Shown in pieces: positions 10,579 to 22,227 of a DNA stretch of 64,000 bases. The stretch comes from Macrostomum hystrix (lineage: Eukaryota > Platyhelminthes > Macrostomidae). Position 1 is the stretch's first letter, and every line of letters starts with the position of its first letter. Made by a program: the position numbers and the translations under genes. The DNA lies in the NCBI GenBank assembly GCA_950097015.1, contig CATNEN010000039.1:3050001-3114000 (forward strand). Direction: 5' to 3'. The notes beneath the pieces are model-generated. The model saw only the letters and a list, made by a program, of their open reading frames with translations. It was not told where the DNA came from and did not search any database.

Positions 10579-12952
10579 TCAAAATGCCGGTCGCTCCATC
10601 TGCTTGCCCAGGTAGTCCATCTCGGTGTTCTCCTCGCCAGCAGCCCGATAATCTGTCAGCTCCTTCGTGTACTTCAGCTTCGTGAAGTTCGCCGAGAGGG
10701 CGCCAATAAAACACATCTGCGAGAGTGGGGTATGATGCTCGGATTGAGCAGCTACTCACCAAATCCCGATTTATAAGCAACTCAGATGACTAACTCACCA
10801 GGCCAAAAACGACAAATACAGAGCCGCCCCAAGCGAAGGCGTACAATGGACCGATGGTTCCAATCTAAATATAAACGGATTTTTGTTGAAGCACAATAAA
10901 AATTAAATTTCATAACTCACTACTCATAGTAGCAAAAATGCATACACGCACACACAAAGAGCAAGAAAATCTTACCTTCGAGCAGAAATTCTGAAACGCA
11001 GTCGCTGTAGTGATGGTTTCGTTGTACTTCAGCTCTGGCCTGAATAGGTACAGCTTCCTGTACAGGCCTGTAAAATTATATTCCCAAATTGGACTCAACA
11101 AATGTCACGAGAAACGAACAAAAGGCTTAAACTTTGAACGTTATTTTGGTGCCCCACTGGCATCTTTGAATTGGAAGTTAATCGTAACTTTTAGTTAGCC
11201 CTCTACAATTCGGACCATTCTGATTGGTTGTTACCCCACTGCGTCTTCTAATTGTTAATTGGCCACTACCCTCTTGCGCATTCTGATTGGTTGATGCCCC
11301 TCAGCATCTTCTGATTGTTGATTGACCACTACCCTCCTGTGCATTCTAATTGGTTGTTGCCTAATTGTCCGTTTGGTGTATTCTGATTGGTTCTTGCCCC
11401 ACTGCGTTTTCAAACTCGCTCGTTAATAGTGCCTAGCTACGTTTCAATTTTCCTCGTTCGATTAATGAATAATTATTGGCTATTGAATATAAAAAGTCTG
11501 CTTAACAGTTTCAAATGGCTTACCATAGTGTGTGAGATTGAACTTAAAATAGGTAAAGAACTTTGTGTTGGTCTTCTCTCCGTCTATATCAATCCAATAA
11601 GTCCACTCCTCGTAGCAGACCTTGTCCATCATGATGTAGCCGACGATCGGGATCATCAGGAAGCAGGCGATGCAGACCCACATCAGGCCGATGATGTAGG
11701 AGAAGGCCATGAAAAGGCCCGCCGAGAAGCGACCGCCCAGAATGCAGCGATCGCCTCGATAGATTTTGTTGCGCGTGGCCCCGGTGGCCAGAATGCCGAA
11801 GGTCAGCAGAATGACGGCCAGAACGACAGTCACAGGAGAGACAACCACACTGGCGATCTGGACATATAGGAGCCTGCCAAATTGAAGTAAATTGTGCCAA
11901 CTACTCATACACACTGACTCAGTGTGACAACCTTTAGCCCATACTAGAGCCAGTAGACTAGTCTTTGCTAACATTTGCTAACATAGCATTGCTAACAATA
12001 GAATCATAGAGTAAATAGCTGCTAATCACATAATACTATTATAAAACACTACTGGCCAGGGCGCCAAGTGTGAGAAATATAAAAAACTAATGTAAAAGTA
12101 AAAAAGCTGACTACTTACTCTTCAATTGGGTAAAATGTGCTGCGAAAGTAGACATCAGTCTGCCGGACAGCTTCATATAGGGTGCCAGTCATAACACAGC
12201 CTCCAATGAGAACCAGCACAAAAGAAATTACTGAAGCATAGGGAATGTTGGCCAAACAATCACCTAAAAAATAATAAGAGCAGATAGCCTGTATCAAAAC
12301 TATAATTGTAAACTAATGATGCACAAAGTAAAATCATACCCCTTTGTCAATAAACATCAGGACAATTGAGAATCAAAACAAAAAAATAAAACAGGACTTA
12401 GAAAAAATAAATATATTATCATACAAAGAAAATGATTCATTCTTTTTCATTAACAAAAGCTGAAATATTTTTTGTTACATTTTTATATGTTGATTTGATA
12501 CATAAGCCAAAAACATTAGAAAACTAACTTTGACAAAGATGTAATTAGAGGTCAACTGTTCTTTATTGATACTATTGGTCATATTATTTTTTATTTAAAA
12601 GTAATTACGTCTAAAAACTTTTAAATGCAAAAAAGATTAGCCTTTCAAAAAATGTAGGTGTCTGAAAATAAGAAAACTATACAATAAAAAATAAAAAACC
12701 ACCACACCTAAAAGCAAATTTAGCAAATCAATTTAAACAGAGTTGTATCGCTAATCTAACTCGACTATTTTTGAAGCTACTCTACTTTTCAATGTTTTAA
12801 GCTACTAACACTGTAAGGCTAGCTATGTTACGATGATAAAGACTGTCGATTTTCAAAGTCTAGTAGTAGCAACAAGGACAACACATTTTACTATTCCACA
12901 GTTTAAATTATTGCATACTTACCCATGATGTGATATTTTCAAAGCAGCCCCA
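10579..12952 (-). CDS. M6: M6 / proteolipid (PLP/DM20/GPM6) family four-span membrane protein
   Basis: Coding joins (minus): 12926-12923, 12263-12119, 11873-11524, 11067-10976, 10864-10799, 10716-10579, which gives 264 residues. The first exon, 12952-12923, contributes only ATG plus one base. It has four hydrophobic segments. Family signatures are CLANIPYASVISF near the N-terminus, matching the IPYAS motif of vertebrate M6, then ATGATRNKIYRGDRC after TM2. A large extracellular loop follows, with cysteines and N-glycosylation sequons (NLT, NET), and TM4 is followed by LSANFTKLKYTKEL. Known role: neuronal and epithelial surface glycoproteins affecting membrane shape and cytoskeleton. The cytoplasmic tail ends MERPAF. 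The gene is convergent with ITPR. An alternative upstream start cannot be excluded, but the ATG frame is closed upstream by a TGA in the same exon. Confidence 0.88.
11140..11420. repeat. Degenerate ATTGG-rich repeat in M6 intron 3
   Basis: Diverged tandem units of about 50-70 bp built on CATTCTGATTGGTTGTTGCC, carrying repeated ATTGG (inverted CCAAT). Confidence 0.65.
12264..12922. other. M6 intron 1
   Basis: AT-rich intron between the micro-coding first exon and exon 2, with consensus GTAAGT donor at 12922 and acceptor at 12264-12265. Nothing else recognised. Confidence 0.7.
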
Positions 12953-13241
12953 CTAAAAAATTAGGAAGAACTAAAACAATAATATATATAATATTAGTAC
13001 AAAAGTTATGAAAAAGCAGAGCTTCTACAAACATGGAATTAAACAAGGAAATTGGCTTCGAAGAAAAAAACTCTGTTTAAAAAAGGCTAATATGTAAAAC
13101 AAAGTAGATCACATTCTGCATCAATATATAATAAAGTAAAAAAAATTGCTAAGTAAATCGTTCTTTAAAAAGTATCGACTTCAAATCTATATGATATAAT
13201 AATAGCAATTATTATTAATATAATTGCAGAAGACGTATAAA
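12953..13241. other. M6 upstream AT-rich region
   Basis: Upstream of the first recognised M6 exon. The AG before 12952 suggests at least one further 5' UTR exon lies to the right. No promoter motif identified with confidence. Confidence 0.4.
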
Positions 13242-13722
13242 TCTTTCACCGCATTGTTTTCCGCATGGTTTTCCGCATGGTTTTTTTCCTGTATTTTTTG
13301 CATCATGCTGACTTTAATAAAGCACTCATGTGCTGCAATAATCCTTGGTAACATTTTTAGCAAACATATGAAAGAGATTCTAACAACTATATCATACAAG
13401 ATTATATATATACTAGGTCATATCTTACCAGATCATGCCATATCATACCATAACATGCCATATCATACCATATCATGCCATATAATACAAAATCATGCCA
13501 TATCATACCAGATTATGCCATATCATACCAGATCATGTCATATGCTAACATATAGACTACTTCATCATACAAGATTAATACTATACCAGGTCATATCATA
13601 CCATCCATTAAATTAAATTACAGTTTTACAGTAATTTTTACACCATACAAATTTTTGTTAATTTTTACACAGAAAAAAACCGTGCGGAAAACCATGCGGA
13701 AAACAATGCGGTGAAAGACCCA
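13242..13722. mobile_element. Foldback / MITE-like element with 46-bp terminal inverted repeats
   Basis: Left arm 13242-13288 (TCTTTCACCGCATTGTTTTC...) is the near-perfect reverse complement of the right arm at about 13676-13722. Between them is a TCATACCATATCATGCCA-type repeat at 13418-13612. No transposase sequence. No clear target duplication seen. Confidence 0.75.
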
Positions 13723-13737
13723 CTCATTTGCAGAAGG

Positions 13738-14078
13738 ACTGCGGGCATGGCGCATCATTTCGTGACCCTCACAGCCAGCGAGGAGGCTATCCTGCCCATT
13801 TCGCTGACTTCTGAGCACATACGCACACAAATACTGTACGTAGGCATACGCTCACACAGGTTTGTACATCTGCTCTGACTGTTTCATCGTCAGGCAGCTG
13901 TGTACACTTCACTGTGCCTTGGAAGTTGTCCCTCAAGGGTGTAAATTGCACGACAAGCCCCCAAGCCTTCTCTTCGCGGCTGCGCCCCAAATAAATGTTG
14001 CCTCGCCGTGGAATTGGACTTAGGGACCGCGTTGTGCGAGAGGCAAACGCATTAACCGCTCTGCCACGGATCCCCTTC
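13738..14078 (-). mobile_element. SINE family A, near full-length
   Basis: Minus-strand copy. Its tRNA-like head is at the right end (GTGGCAGAGCGGTTAATGCG on the minus strand) and its 3' body at the left (CATCATTTCGTGACC...). Confidence 0.9.
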
Positions 14079-14103
14079 AAATGTAATAATTATATCATTA
14101 GCT

Positions 14104-14157
14104 CATGCGGCTTCGAGGGCCGCATCTGGCCCGCGGGCCGGAGTTTGCCGACCCCTG
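14104..14157. mobile_element. Terminal inverted repeat of a hAT-type transposon (remnant)
   Basis: On the minus strand this reads CAGGGGTCGGCAAACTCCGG followed by CCCGCGGGCCAGATGCGGCC, the terminal sequence typical of several animal hAT families. The partner terminus is not visible nearby, so it is a truncated or relic copy. Confidence 0.7.
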
Positions 14158-15756
14158 ATCTAGAGCCTTGATAGAAGCAAAATGTTGTTTTCTCTCATTT
14201 CATCCCATACCCTGTACGTGATTCTTCGATCCGGTTTGCCTGCTCCCGGTTCACATGTTTGTTCATTCCGATTCATAAGAACGGCTCACCTTCGTTGTAC
14301 AAGCAGGGGAGTGGGAGTGACAAGCAGAGAGTGGGATTCCGACCAGTATCCGACAGGTACTGGCGTGCCTTCGAATTAAACTAAAGGGGTGCCTCACTTG
14401 GGAGGTAGGTAGCATCTCCACGAGGGAAGCCCAGGCCCAGATATTATTTAATAACTGGGGAATTAGTCTGTGCTGCCAATCGGGACGGCAATCTGGACAT
14501 CACCGCGCCACCGACTCCACCGTCAACAGACTCTGACGATGGGCTTCACGTCCATTGCCATATACAATAGGCTTGACGAAGAGGCGCTAGACCACTACCA
14601 TTAGGATATTGCATGTCTCAGCCACCTACTCAACTGTGCCTTCAGAGCCCCCTAAAACTACAAGTTTGTTGCATCTGAAAGCTTTTCAGGACTGCGCCAA
14701 GCTAAATTTTTTTGGCCTCACAAACTGCATGCCAAACAGAATACACCGACTGCTCATGTGATTCGATTAGTACCGCAGTGTGACAATAGTGTGACATATT
14801 GGTACTTCTGTACATCCTAGCTTGGTGCAGCCAAAAGCCTTTTTCTATTTTTGACGTAATCAACGAATTTGATAAATTTCCTTGGAATCAGGCACTTGAA
14901 ATATCAGTCACAATGGTCGAAAATAGCTGAGTACAATTAAATGGTTGATCGCGAATTCGAGCTGGGACCTAGTTGTTGCGAGCGGCAAACGCATTATCCG
15001 CTCAGCTACGCTCAGTCCAAATCTTCATGATTAAATTTTTAGCGAAATCAGGAAAGTTCTCAGTTCCATCCCCAATGAGCGCACCTGCCGCCTCGTGCTC
15101 ACAGATAAAAAAGCTTTTAGAGAAGAGAAATCTTTATATTTTGGTCCCTTGAAGGGTTTATTGTCTCGGTTCTCGACCGAGGCACTGTCCAGCAATATGC
15201 ATTTACAGAATACCGGAAAAATAGTTCCATGTCTGAATAGAGGGCAGCAGAGTTCTTGTTTACCTGCAATACGCAATCGAGATTCGCAAGATTAGCTTAA
15301 TCAGGATGCAAGCAATAACCAAAAATATAGCTCTTTGTAGCATGAACTCATTGGTAAACCTACACCGTGCAAGTGTTCAGAAAAAAAAGTGATTTAATTT
15401 TCCGGCTATTGTGAATGCAAAAACACATGAAGCTGATTAACTCTAGCGGGTTAAGTACAGAGTACAGTGAAGCGAATTTTCAGAGGAAAATTTTAATGTA
15501 GCAAAAGCTTATAGTAGGACAGACCGCAAACCAAAACTAAATGATTGAACTGCAAACGGTAAAATTTGACTAGGAAAAACTCACGTGCAAGCAGAGAAAA
15601 TCACTAGCCTTCTGTAAGCAGTCAATATCAATTGGATATAAAAATAATCCTGCACCACGAAATTTATTTTTATATTGGTGCGTGAAAGTGAAAGCGGCAC
15701 TTTGCGACCGTATTACAGAACAATGTCACATCATCCAGAAGCCGAAGGTTCGAGCC
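14158..15756. other. Tetraspanin 3' flank, no gene recognised
   Basis: No supported coding exon. Contains a degraded tRNA-like head near 14950-15015 (GAGCGGCAAACGCATTATCC, minus SINE-like). Otherwise unique sequence. Confidence 0.5.
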
Positions 15757-18700
15757 TCACTGCTTTGCGTAGGAGACGTCGTTCTCAACAGCTCTGATGA
15801 GACAGCAGGCGAGCAGTATGCCGAGTAGCTGGAAGGAATTTACACTTCAATTAATAATAATAATAATATAAATAATAATAATAATAATAATAATAATTGA
15901 CACTAGACCCAAGGGCCAGTGCAGGTGTTGTGTGTCAGGCACACTAGCAGGTGGGGACTGCACACCTATTGTACTCCCCGGCTCTCTCGGACACCGGTTG
16001 ACAGTCGCGTGTCAGCAATTGAATTTATTTTTCCAAACATATCGGCAGCATCCAAACCCCACAGAATTGCCGCACAGAACTGCTTTATTCCACGCCAGCC
16101 CGAATTACTATTACCCGACGAAATGTCGGTACTCATTTGCAGCTGAGTAGACTGTGTGCACATCAGGGCAAAGCAGCTTGCCAAAGGCTGCACGAATAGT
16201 TCTAGACTAAGTCGCGAGTCGAACCCAGGACCATCTGATCCAGAGTCCGACACCTTACTGGCTGAGCTATCCGCCCTGACTGAGCTATCCGCCCACACTT
16301 CAATTGCAAGCGGGCATGGAGAGCAACTGATGAAACAGACAAGGGGTGGCATAGGCCCTCATGGCCTCTTTGCGGATTCGAGCTCACGGACTATGTTACG
16401 ATTGTATGCCATTAAAGATTAACAAGACAATTTGGTGACACTAGACGCGCAGCCAGCAAGGAGGCAATTATGCCCATTTCGAAGACTCCTGAGCATTCTC
16501 CACCCTGATACTGTACGCTGGCACACACTCAGACAGGTGTGTACATCTGCCCTGACTTTCTCATCGTCAGACAGTGTACACTTAACTGTGCCTAACAAGC
16601 CCTTTCAAGCCTTCTCTCCGCGGCTGCGCCCCAAATTAACATGGCCTCGCCGTGGAATCGAGCTCAGGGACCTTGGCGCAAGAAGCGAACGCGTTCAGAC
16701 CGCTCTGCCACTGACTCTAACGATGATGCAACTATTTCATTGTATAATAGGAGTAAAATAATGATGATTCTATTACACCTGCCCCACAGCAAGTCGGGAC
16801 TCGAACTGCGATCCTCAAGTCCTGAGTCCGACGTAACATAACATCTAAATATTAAGACGCTATCTTACCGTGCGATATGACCGCTAATCTAATTGTCATT
16901 TGTGATTAAGCAGTGCTATTGTTGGCTAACTAAAAGGCTTGCCAACAACTTATCAAACCTTGAAAATCCTTGAAGGCGCGGCGCAGGTGTTGCGCATAGC
17001 ACCGACTAAGAGAGGCAATTACCTGTCCCAGATTTCCCCGCAAAATCCTAGAAGCCAGCGCACTCACCTCGAACAGTCCGATTCCAACGCAGATTCCGAT
17101 GAGCGGCCTTGAGTAGTGGCTCACATATTCCAGCAGGCTATTGTAGCACGTCTGCACAATGTCAAGTTGAAAACAATTCGTTCATTTACAATAGAATCAT
17201 TTACAAAAGACCCTGGGGAGGAATTTCAAATTCGAAAAGTTGTTTCGTCGGATAGAGCGTAAAATTTTAGCCTTTATTTTGTTTATTTTGTTTATTTTGT
17301 TTATTTTGTTTATTTTGTTTAATAATCTTTTTTTCATGGCGAGTGGTAGAATATTTTCATTTGAAATTACCCCTGGTCTTTCTACAGTTAATTTGAATCG
17401 CATTTTTCCACATCGAATCAATTAAAAAGTCACCGTGAAAAATCGAGTCTCACCATATTGTTCAGGCCTCCGTTGCTGGCCACAGGCTTGTATGGGCAGT
17501 TTGAGTCCTCCAGCTCGGTGGTGAAGTTCATCCAGGAGTACCGCGGATCCATCACGGCGTTCTTTCGTTCTCTGCGCAGGCGGCAGCAAGTCAGCGGCAC
17601 CAGCAGCTCCTGACCTCCGTAGGTTCGATTCGAAGCCCGCCAGCTGGAGCTGTTGGCAATGTCCCCGACAGAGTGCGCGCCGCAGCATTCGAACTGAAGG
17701 GAATCAAAGAATTACAGAAATCGCCTTTTAACTGCACTGCACTTCCAGACTGCTAATCTATTTATTGTCGACTTCTTCAACAGGCTTCGAGCTAAAAAGT
17801 TAGATCTTGGAGTGTGTGTCTATATGAGTCTCGAGCTGAGCAGCTAGATCTTGGAGTGTGTGTCTATGAGTCTCGAGCTGAGCAGTTAGATCTTGGAGTG
17901 TGTGTGTCTATATGAGTCTCGAGCTGAGCAGCTAGATCTTGGAGTGTGTGTGTCTATGAGTCTCGAGCTGAGCAGCTAGATCTTGGAGTGTGTGTGTCTA
18001 TATGAGTCTCGAGCTGAGCAGCTAGATCTTGGAGTGTGTGTGTCTATGAGTCTCGAGCTGAGCAGCTAGATCTTGGAGTGTGTGTCTATGCGTCTCGAGC
18101 TGAGCAGCTAGATCTTGGAGTGTGTGTGTCTATGAGTCTCGAGCTGAGCAGCTAGATCTTGGAGTGTGTGTGTCTATGAGTCTCGAGCTGAGCAGCTAGA
18201 TCTTGGAGTGTGTGTCTATGAGTCTCGAGCTGAGCAGCTAGATCTTGGAGTGTGTGTGTCTATGAGTCTCGAGCTGAGCAGCTAGATCTTGGAGTGTGTG
18301 TCTATGCGTCTCGAGCTGAGCAGCTAGATCTTGGAGTGTGTGTGTCTATGAGTCTCGAGCTGAGCAGCTAGATCTTGGAGTGTGTGTGTCTATGAGTCTC
18401 GAGCTGAGCAGCTAGATCTTGGAGTGTGTGTCTATGAGTCTCGAGCTGAGCAGCTAGATCTTGGAGTGTGTGTCTATGAGTCTCGAGCTGAGCAGCTAGA
18501 TCTTGGAGTGTGTGTGTCTATGAGTCTCGAGCTGAGCAGCTAGATCTTGGAGTGTGTGTCTATGAGTCTCGAGCTGAGCAGCTAGATCTTGGAGTGTGTG
18601 TCTAGATGAGTCTCGAGCTGAGCAGCTAGATCTCGGAGTGTGTGTCTATGAGTCTCGAGCTAAAAGGTTAGATCTTGGAGTGTGTGTCTATGAGTCTCGA

Positions 18701-20782
18701 GCTGAGCAGCTAGATCTTGGAGTGTGTGTCTATGAGTCTCGAGCTGAGCAGTTAGATCTTGGAGTGTGTGTCTATGAGTCTCGAGCTGAGCAGTTAGATC
18801 TTGGAGTGTGTGTCTATGAGTCTCGAGCTGAGCAGCTAGATCTTGGAGTGTGTGTCTATGAGTCTCGAGCTGAGCAGCTAGATCTTGGAGTGTGTGTCTA
18901 TGAGTCTCGAGCTGAGCAGCTAGATCTCGGAGTGTGTGTCTATGAGTCTCGAGCTGAGCAGCTAGATCTTGGAGTGTGTGTCTATGAGTCTCGAGCTGAG
19001 CAGCTAGATCTTGGAGTGTGTGTCTATGAGTCTCGAGCTGAGCAGCTAGATCTTGGAGTGTGTGTCTATGAGTCTCGAGCTGAGCAGCTAGATCTTGGAG
19101 TGTGTGTCTATGAGTCTCGAGCTGAGCAGCTAGATCTTGGAGTGTGTGTCTATGAGTCTCGAGCTGAGCAGCTAGATCTTGGAGTGTGTGTCTATGAGTC
19201 TCGAGCTGAGCAGCTAGATCTTGGAGTGTGTGTCTATGAGTCTCGAGCTGAGCAGCTAGATCTCGGAGTGTGTGTCTATGAGTCTCGAGCTGAGCAGCTA
19301 GATCTTGGAGTGTGTGTCTATGAGTCTCGAGCTGAACAGCTAGATCTCGGAGTGTGTGTCTATGAGTCTCGAGCTGAGCAGCTAGATCTCGGAGTGTGTG
19401 TCTATGCGTCTCGAGCTGAGCAGCTAGATCTCGGAGTGTGTGTCTATGAGTCTCGAGCTGAGCAGCTAGATCTCGGAGTGTGTGTCTATGAGTCTCGAGC
19501 TGAGCAGCTAGATCTTGGAGTGTGTGTCTATGAGTCTCGAGCTGAGCAGTTAGATCTTGGAGTGTGTGTCTATGAGTCTCGAGCTGAGCAGCTAGATCTT
19601 GGAGTGTGTGTCTATGCGTCTCGAGCTGAGCAGCTAGATCTTGAATTTCAAGCTTTGCGTCTTTGGAGTCGAAAATTCTATCGACTCCGAATCCCATTCC
19701 CGTCTCACCATCAGCTGGACATAGTTGATGAGGAAGGTGACCAGGGCCCGTCCCCCAGATTTATCCAGCCTCAGATAGTCAGGAATTGAGACGAAGAACT
19801 TGTCCTGCAGACGCTGCATGCCTTCCACCGTGGTTGAGCGGACATGGTTCTGGAACACGGCCGCCATGATGGCTGCCGCGATCTCGATGACCAGCACCAG
19901 ACCCACCAGGGCTGCGTACTGGAATTTACAATTTGATTTGAGCATCGTGAGAATGAAGTGACATTTGAGCCTGAATATGCTCAAACATATGAACTGATCT
20001 TAGGGTTGCGGGCAATGGCACATCATTTGGTGACACTACAACCACAGCCAGCGAGGAGGCAATTCTGCCCATTTCGATGACTCCTGAGCACACACGCACA
20101 CAGCTGTGTACATCTGCCCTTACTTTCTCATCTTCAGGCAGTGTACACTTTCCCTGTGCCTTTGTGGTTAGCCCTCAAGGTCGTAATTTGCACCTCATGC
20201 CCCCACAAGTCTTCTCTCCGCGGCTTCACTCCAAATCAGTGTGGCCTCACCGCGGAATCGAGCTCAGGGACCTTGGGGCGAGATGCAAACGCGTTAACGC
20301 ATTGGCCACCCACCCCAGATTTTTTAGCCTGAATTTGTGGCTTTGAGTATAACAACCAAGACCAAAATTAATTTCACCTGAAGTATAATGTTATATCACT
20401 CACCTTTAGACTACTTTCTCAAATTCTAGAATATTTCGTAGCAGAGGACATTGAGCTCAGTACTCACAATTGTAAGCAGACACTTGGACTCCTTCATGGC
20501 GCCGCAACAGCCACAGAAGCCCACCAGCAAGGTGAACAAGCCCAGGCCAATCAGAATGTAGCCAGCTGCGGTCACCGTGCCGCTCTGATTGGCCACCGAG
20601 CTGATGTCGCCGCTACTGGCCCCATCCGCCATCTTAGCGTCCAACAGGTTGATGAAGCGGAACAAGTCATTCCGGTTGACAACCACCCAGATTCCCAGAC
20701 CCAAGCTGGCGATGCCGAAGATGAAGAAGGCGATGTTGAACACGAACAGGAACAACTTGGCCAGGGATGTGCTGCAGCCCAT
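15757..20782 (-). CDS. Tetraspanin, four-span membrane protein
   Basis: Exons (minus): 20782-20468, 19918-19709, 17693-17454, 17151-17068, 15828-15757, giving 306 residues. All four introns are phase 0. Seen: start MGCSTSLAKLFLFVFNIAFF (TM1), TM2 followed by GFCGCCGAMKESKCLL, TM3 from YAALVGLVLVIEIAAA, a large extracellular loop with the diagnostic CCG (exon 3), then a CC pair and two single Cys (six in all). TM4 spans the exon 4-5 junction and ends LLACCLIRAVEN. N-glycosylation sequons lie in the large loop. Family role: organiser of membrane microdomains, with juxtamembrane cysteines expected to be palmitoylated. Odd: intron 2 (17694-19708) is almost wholly a 42-bp minisatellite. I cannot assign it to a vertebrate subfamily. 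Confidence 0.92.
15852..15897. repeat. (AAT)n microsatellite
   Basis: AATAATAAT tract, immediately upstream (minus strand) of the last tetraspanin exon. It may be the tail of a decayed SINE. Confidence 0.8.
16145..16295 (-). mobile_element. tRNA-like SINE head (family B-like) in tetraspanin intron 4
   Basis: On the plus strand it reads GTCGCGAGTCGAACCCAGGA and continues to TGGCTGAGCTATCCGCCC, the reverse complement of a tRNA B box and A box. A second fragment with GGGACTCGAACTGCGATCCT lies at about 16790-16840. Confidence 0.6.
16430..16725 (-). mobile_element. SINE family A in tetraspanin intron 4
   Basis: Minus-orientation copy with head at the right end and the GGTGACACTAGACGCGCAGC body end at the left. 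Confidence 0.88.
17269..17322. repeat. (TTTATTTTGT)n short tandem repeat
   Basis: Five copies of a 10-bp unit in tetraspanin intron 3. Confidence 0.9.
17784..19641. repeat. 42/44-bp minisatellite in tetraspanin intron 2
   Basis: About 44 copies of a unit containing TCTTGGAGTGTGTGTCTATG and AGTCTCGAGCTGAGCAGCTA. In the left third, units vary between 42 and 44 bp through an extra TG. From about 18600 rightward they are uniformly 42 bp, which opens a long spurious frame. Includes internal XhoI-like CTCGAG and BglII-like AGATCT palindromes in each unit. Confidence 0.97.
19998..20318 (-). mobile_element. SINE family A in tetraspanin intron 1
   Basis: Minus-orientation copy, bounded by TTGCGGGCAATGGCACATCA at the left and the head GTTAACGCATTGGCC at the right (degraded A box). 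Confidence 0.88.
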
Positions 20783-22227
20783 GGTTAACTAGCTAACAAG
20801 CCTCAGGCGCTGATGAGTCTGCAACGATGCGGTTTTGCAAGGCCATAAAAATGAAAACATTGTTCAAAAGTGGTGACACGAGGTGAATTTTAGAACACGA
20901 GCTGAAACCAGGCAGTTGCCACAGAGCTTTCTCTCACCTGTTTTGAGTTCTTGCACAGCGAGTCTATGCCTCAGCAACTGCTCAAAATAGGCGGCGGTGG
21001 GTGATAAGCGGTGAGCTCGGGCCGGGTGAGCTATATGGCGTTTTCCGCTCCACGAAACACACCAACCCGTGCCAAGAAATCTCAAGCCTGCACTGGCTGC
21101 GGGGCCCAGACAGAGGCGACACTAAATCGATTTTTTCTCTCTCCTTTGGCCCCAGTCTTCTGCTTCTTCTTGTTCTGTGTCTCCCTGACCCTGCGACCGC
21201 CTCTGGCAGGCCGTGCTCTCTCGGCCCATTGTGCGATCAGATTAACTGCTCAATCTCGCCCTGAGCACATTTTTGCATCTGTCTCTGGGTGCACGTGGGC
21301 ATTCTTTCACCGCAGTACAGTCAGGCAGTCTGGCCCACACGCAGGGTATGATATAGCCATCTGCGTTAAGCACAGTGAATTTTTTTAGCATTGCACTCAC
21401 TGAACAAAGCTAAATTCTGCATCACGAACTAAACTTGGCAGTTTTTTTCAGCTCAGGTAAGATTTCGATAATGGCAAATCATAACCAATTCATACCTGAG
21501 TATTTAAGGCAAGTCAACGAAACAGGAAAAAGTATTTTTGTCAAATAAAATGATTTTTTTCACAATTATTTTTCAAAGTGGCCCAGCTCAGCCCAGCTCA
21601 GGGGCATTGAACAGCTGTGTTTGCCGCTGTCCCCCCTTGCCCCCTCGGGGCAGAAAAGTTTCCACACGGGGAAGCATAGACTGGAGGGAGGGGCGGTCAG
21701 CGCTGATTTTCCTATGGAATCAAAAAATCGATTTGCCCAAAAAAGTCAGTCCAAAATGCAAAGCTGCAAATGCTTGGGTTCGGTTGAACGGCCCTAAAAA
21801 CTTCCTGCAGCCGCCGCCCACACTGCGCGCCTCAAAGCCAGTTTGATCTGAGGTTGCGGGGTCTCATGCCACAAAGCTCAGGTAAATCTGTGGAGGGGGT
21901 GGGTGCGCAGAATCGATTGCTGGTTCAAAGTCAATCTTTTCTTTTAGTCATTCTGAGACACTGTTGTGCTTCAATCTCAGTGGGATCATGGAGTGGCCAG
22001 TTAGGATTTCCTAAAATGGAAAATTCCCAGTGCACTTGACAATGAAGGCTCCGGACATGACGCGGCCTTTATCCCCAAATCGGATGATCGAAATTGTGAA
22101 CAGGAATGAAGAAAGCTGCGTGTAATTAGGATTTTACACTTAAAAGAATTCGAAAAATGCTACCTTGATGCAATACTTCCTAACTACTTCCTTATATAAA
22201 GGGTGCTGGGTACTTCAGGGTTAGGTT
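20783..22227. other. Tetraspanin upstream / intergenic region
   Basis: No supported exon. Overlapping open frames here lack splice structure or family similarity. Holds the presumed tetraspanin promoter, but no TATA box was identified. Confidence 0.45.

Noticed and set aside
18596-19789. 397-codon repeat protein frame (and its antisense partner)
   Set aside because: The 42-bp unit is a multiple of three and stop-free; it lies inside a tetraspanin intron with well-supported flanking exons.
21001-21846. Open frames of 87-125 codons upstream of tetraspanin
   Set aside because: Overlapping in different frames, with no splice logic or recognisable domain.
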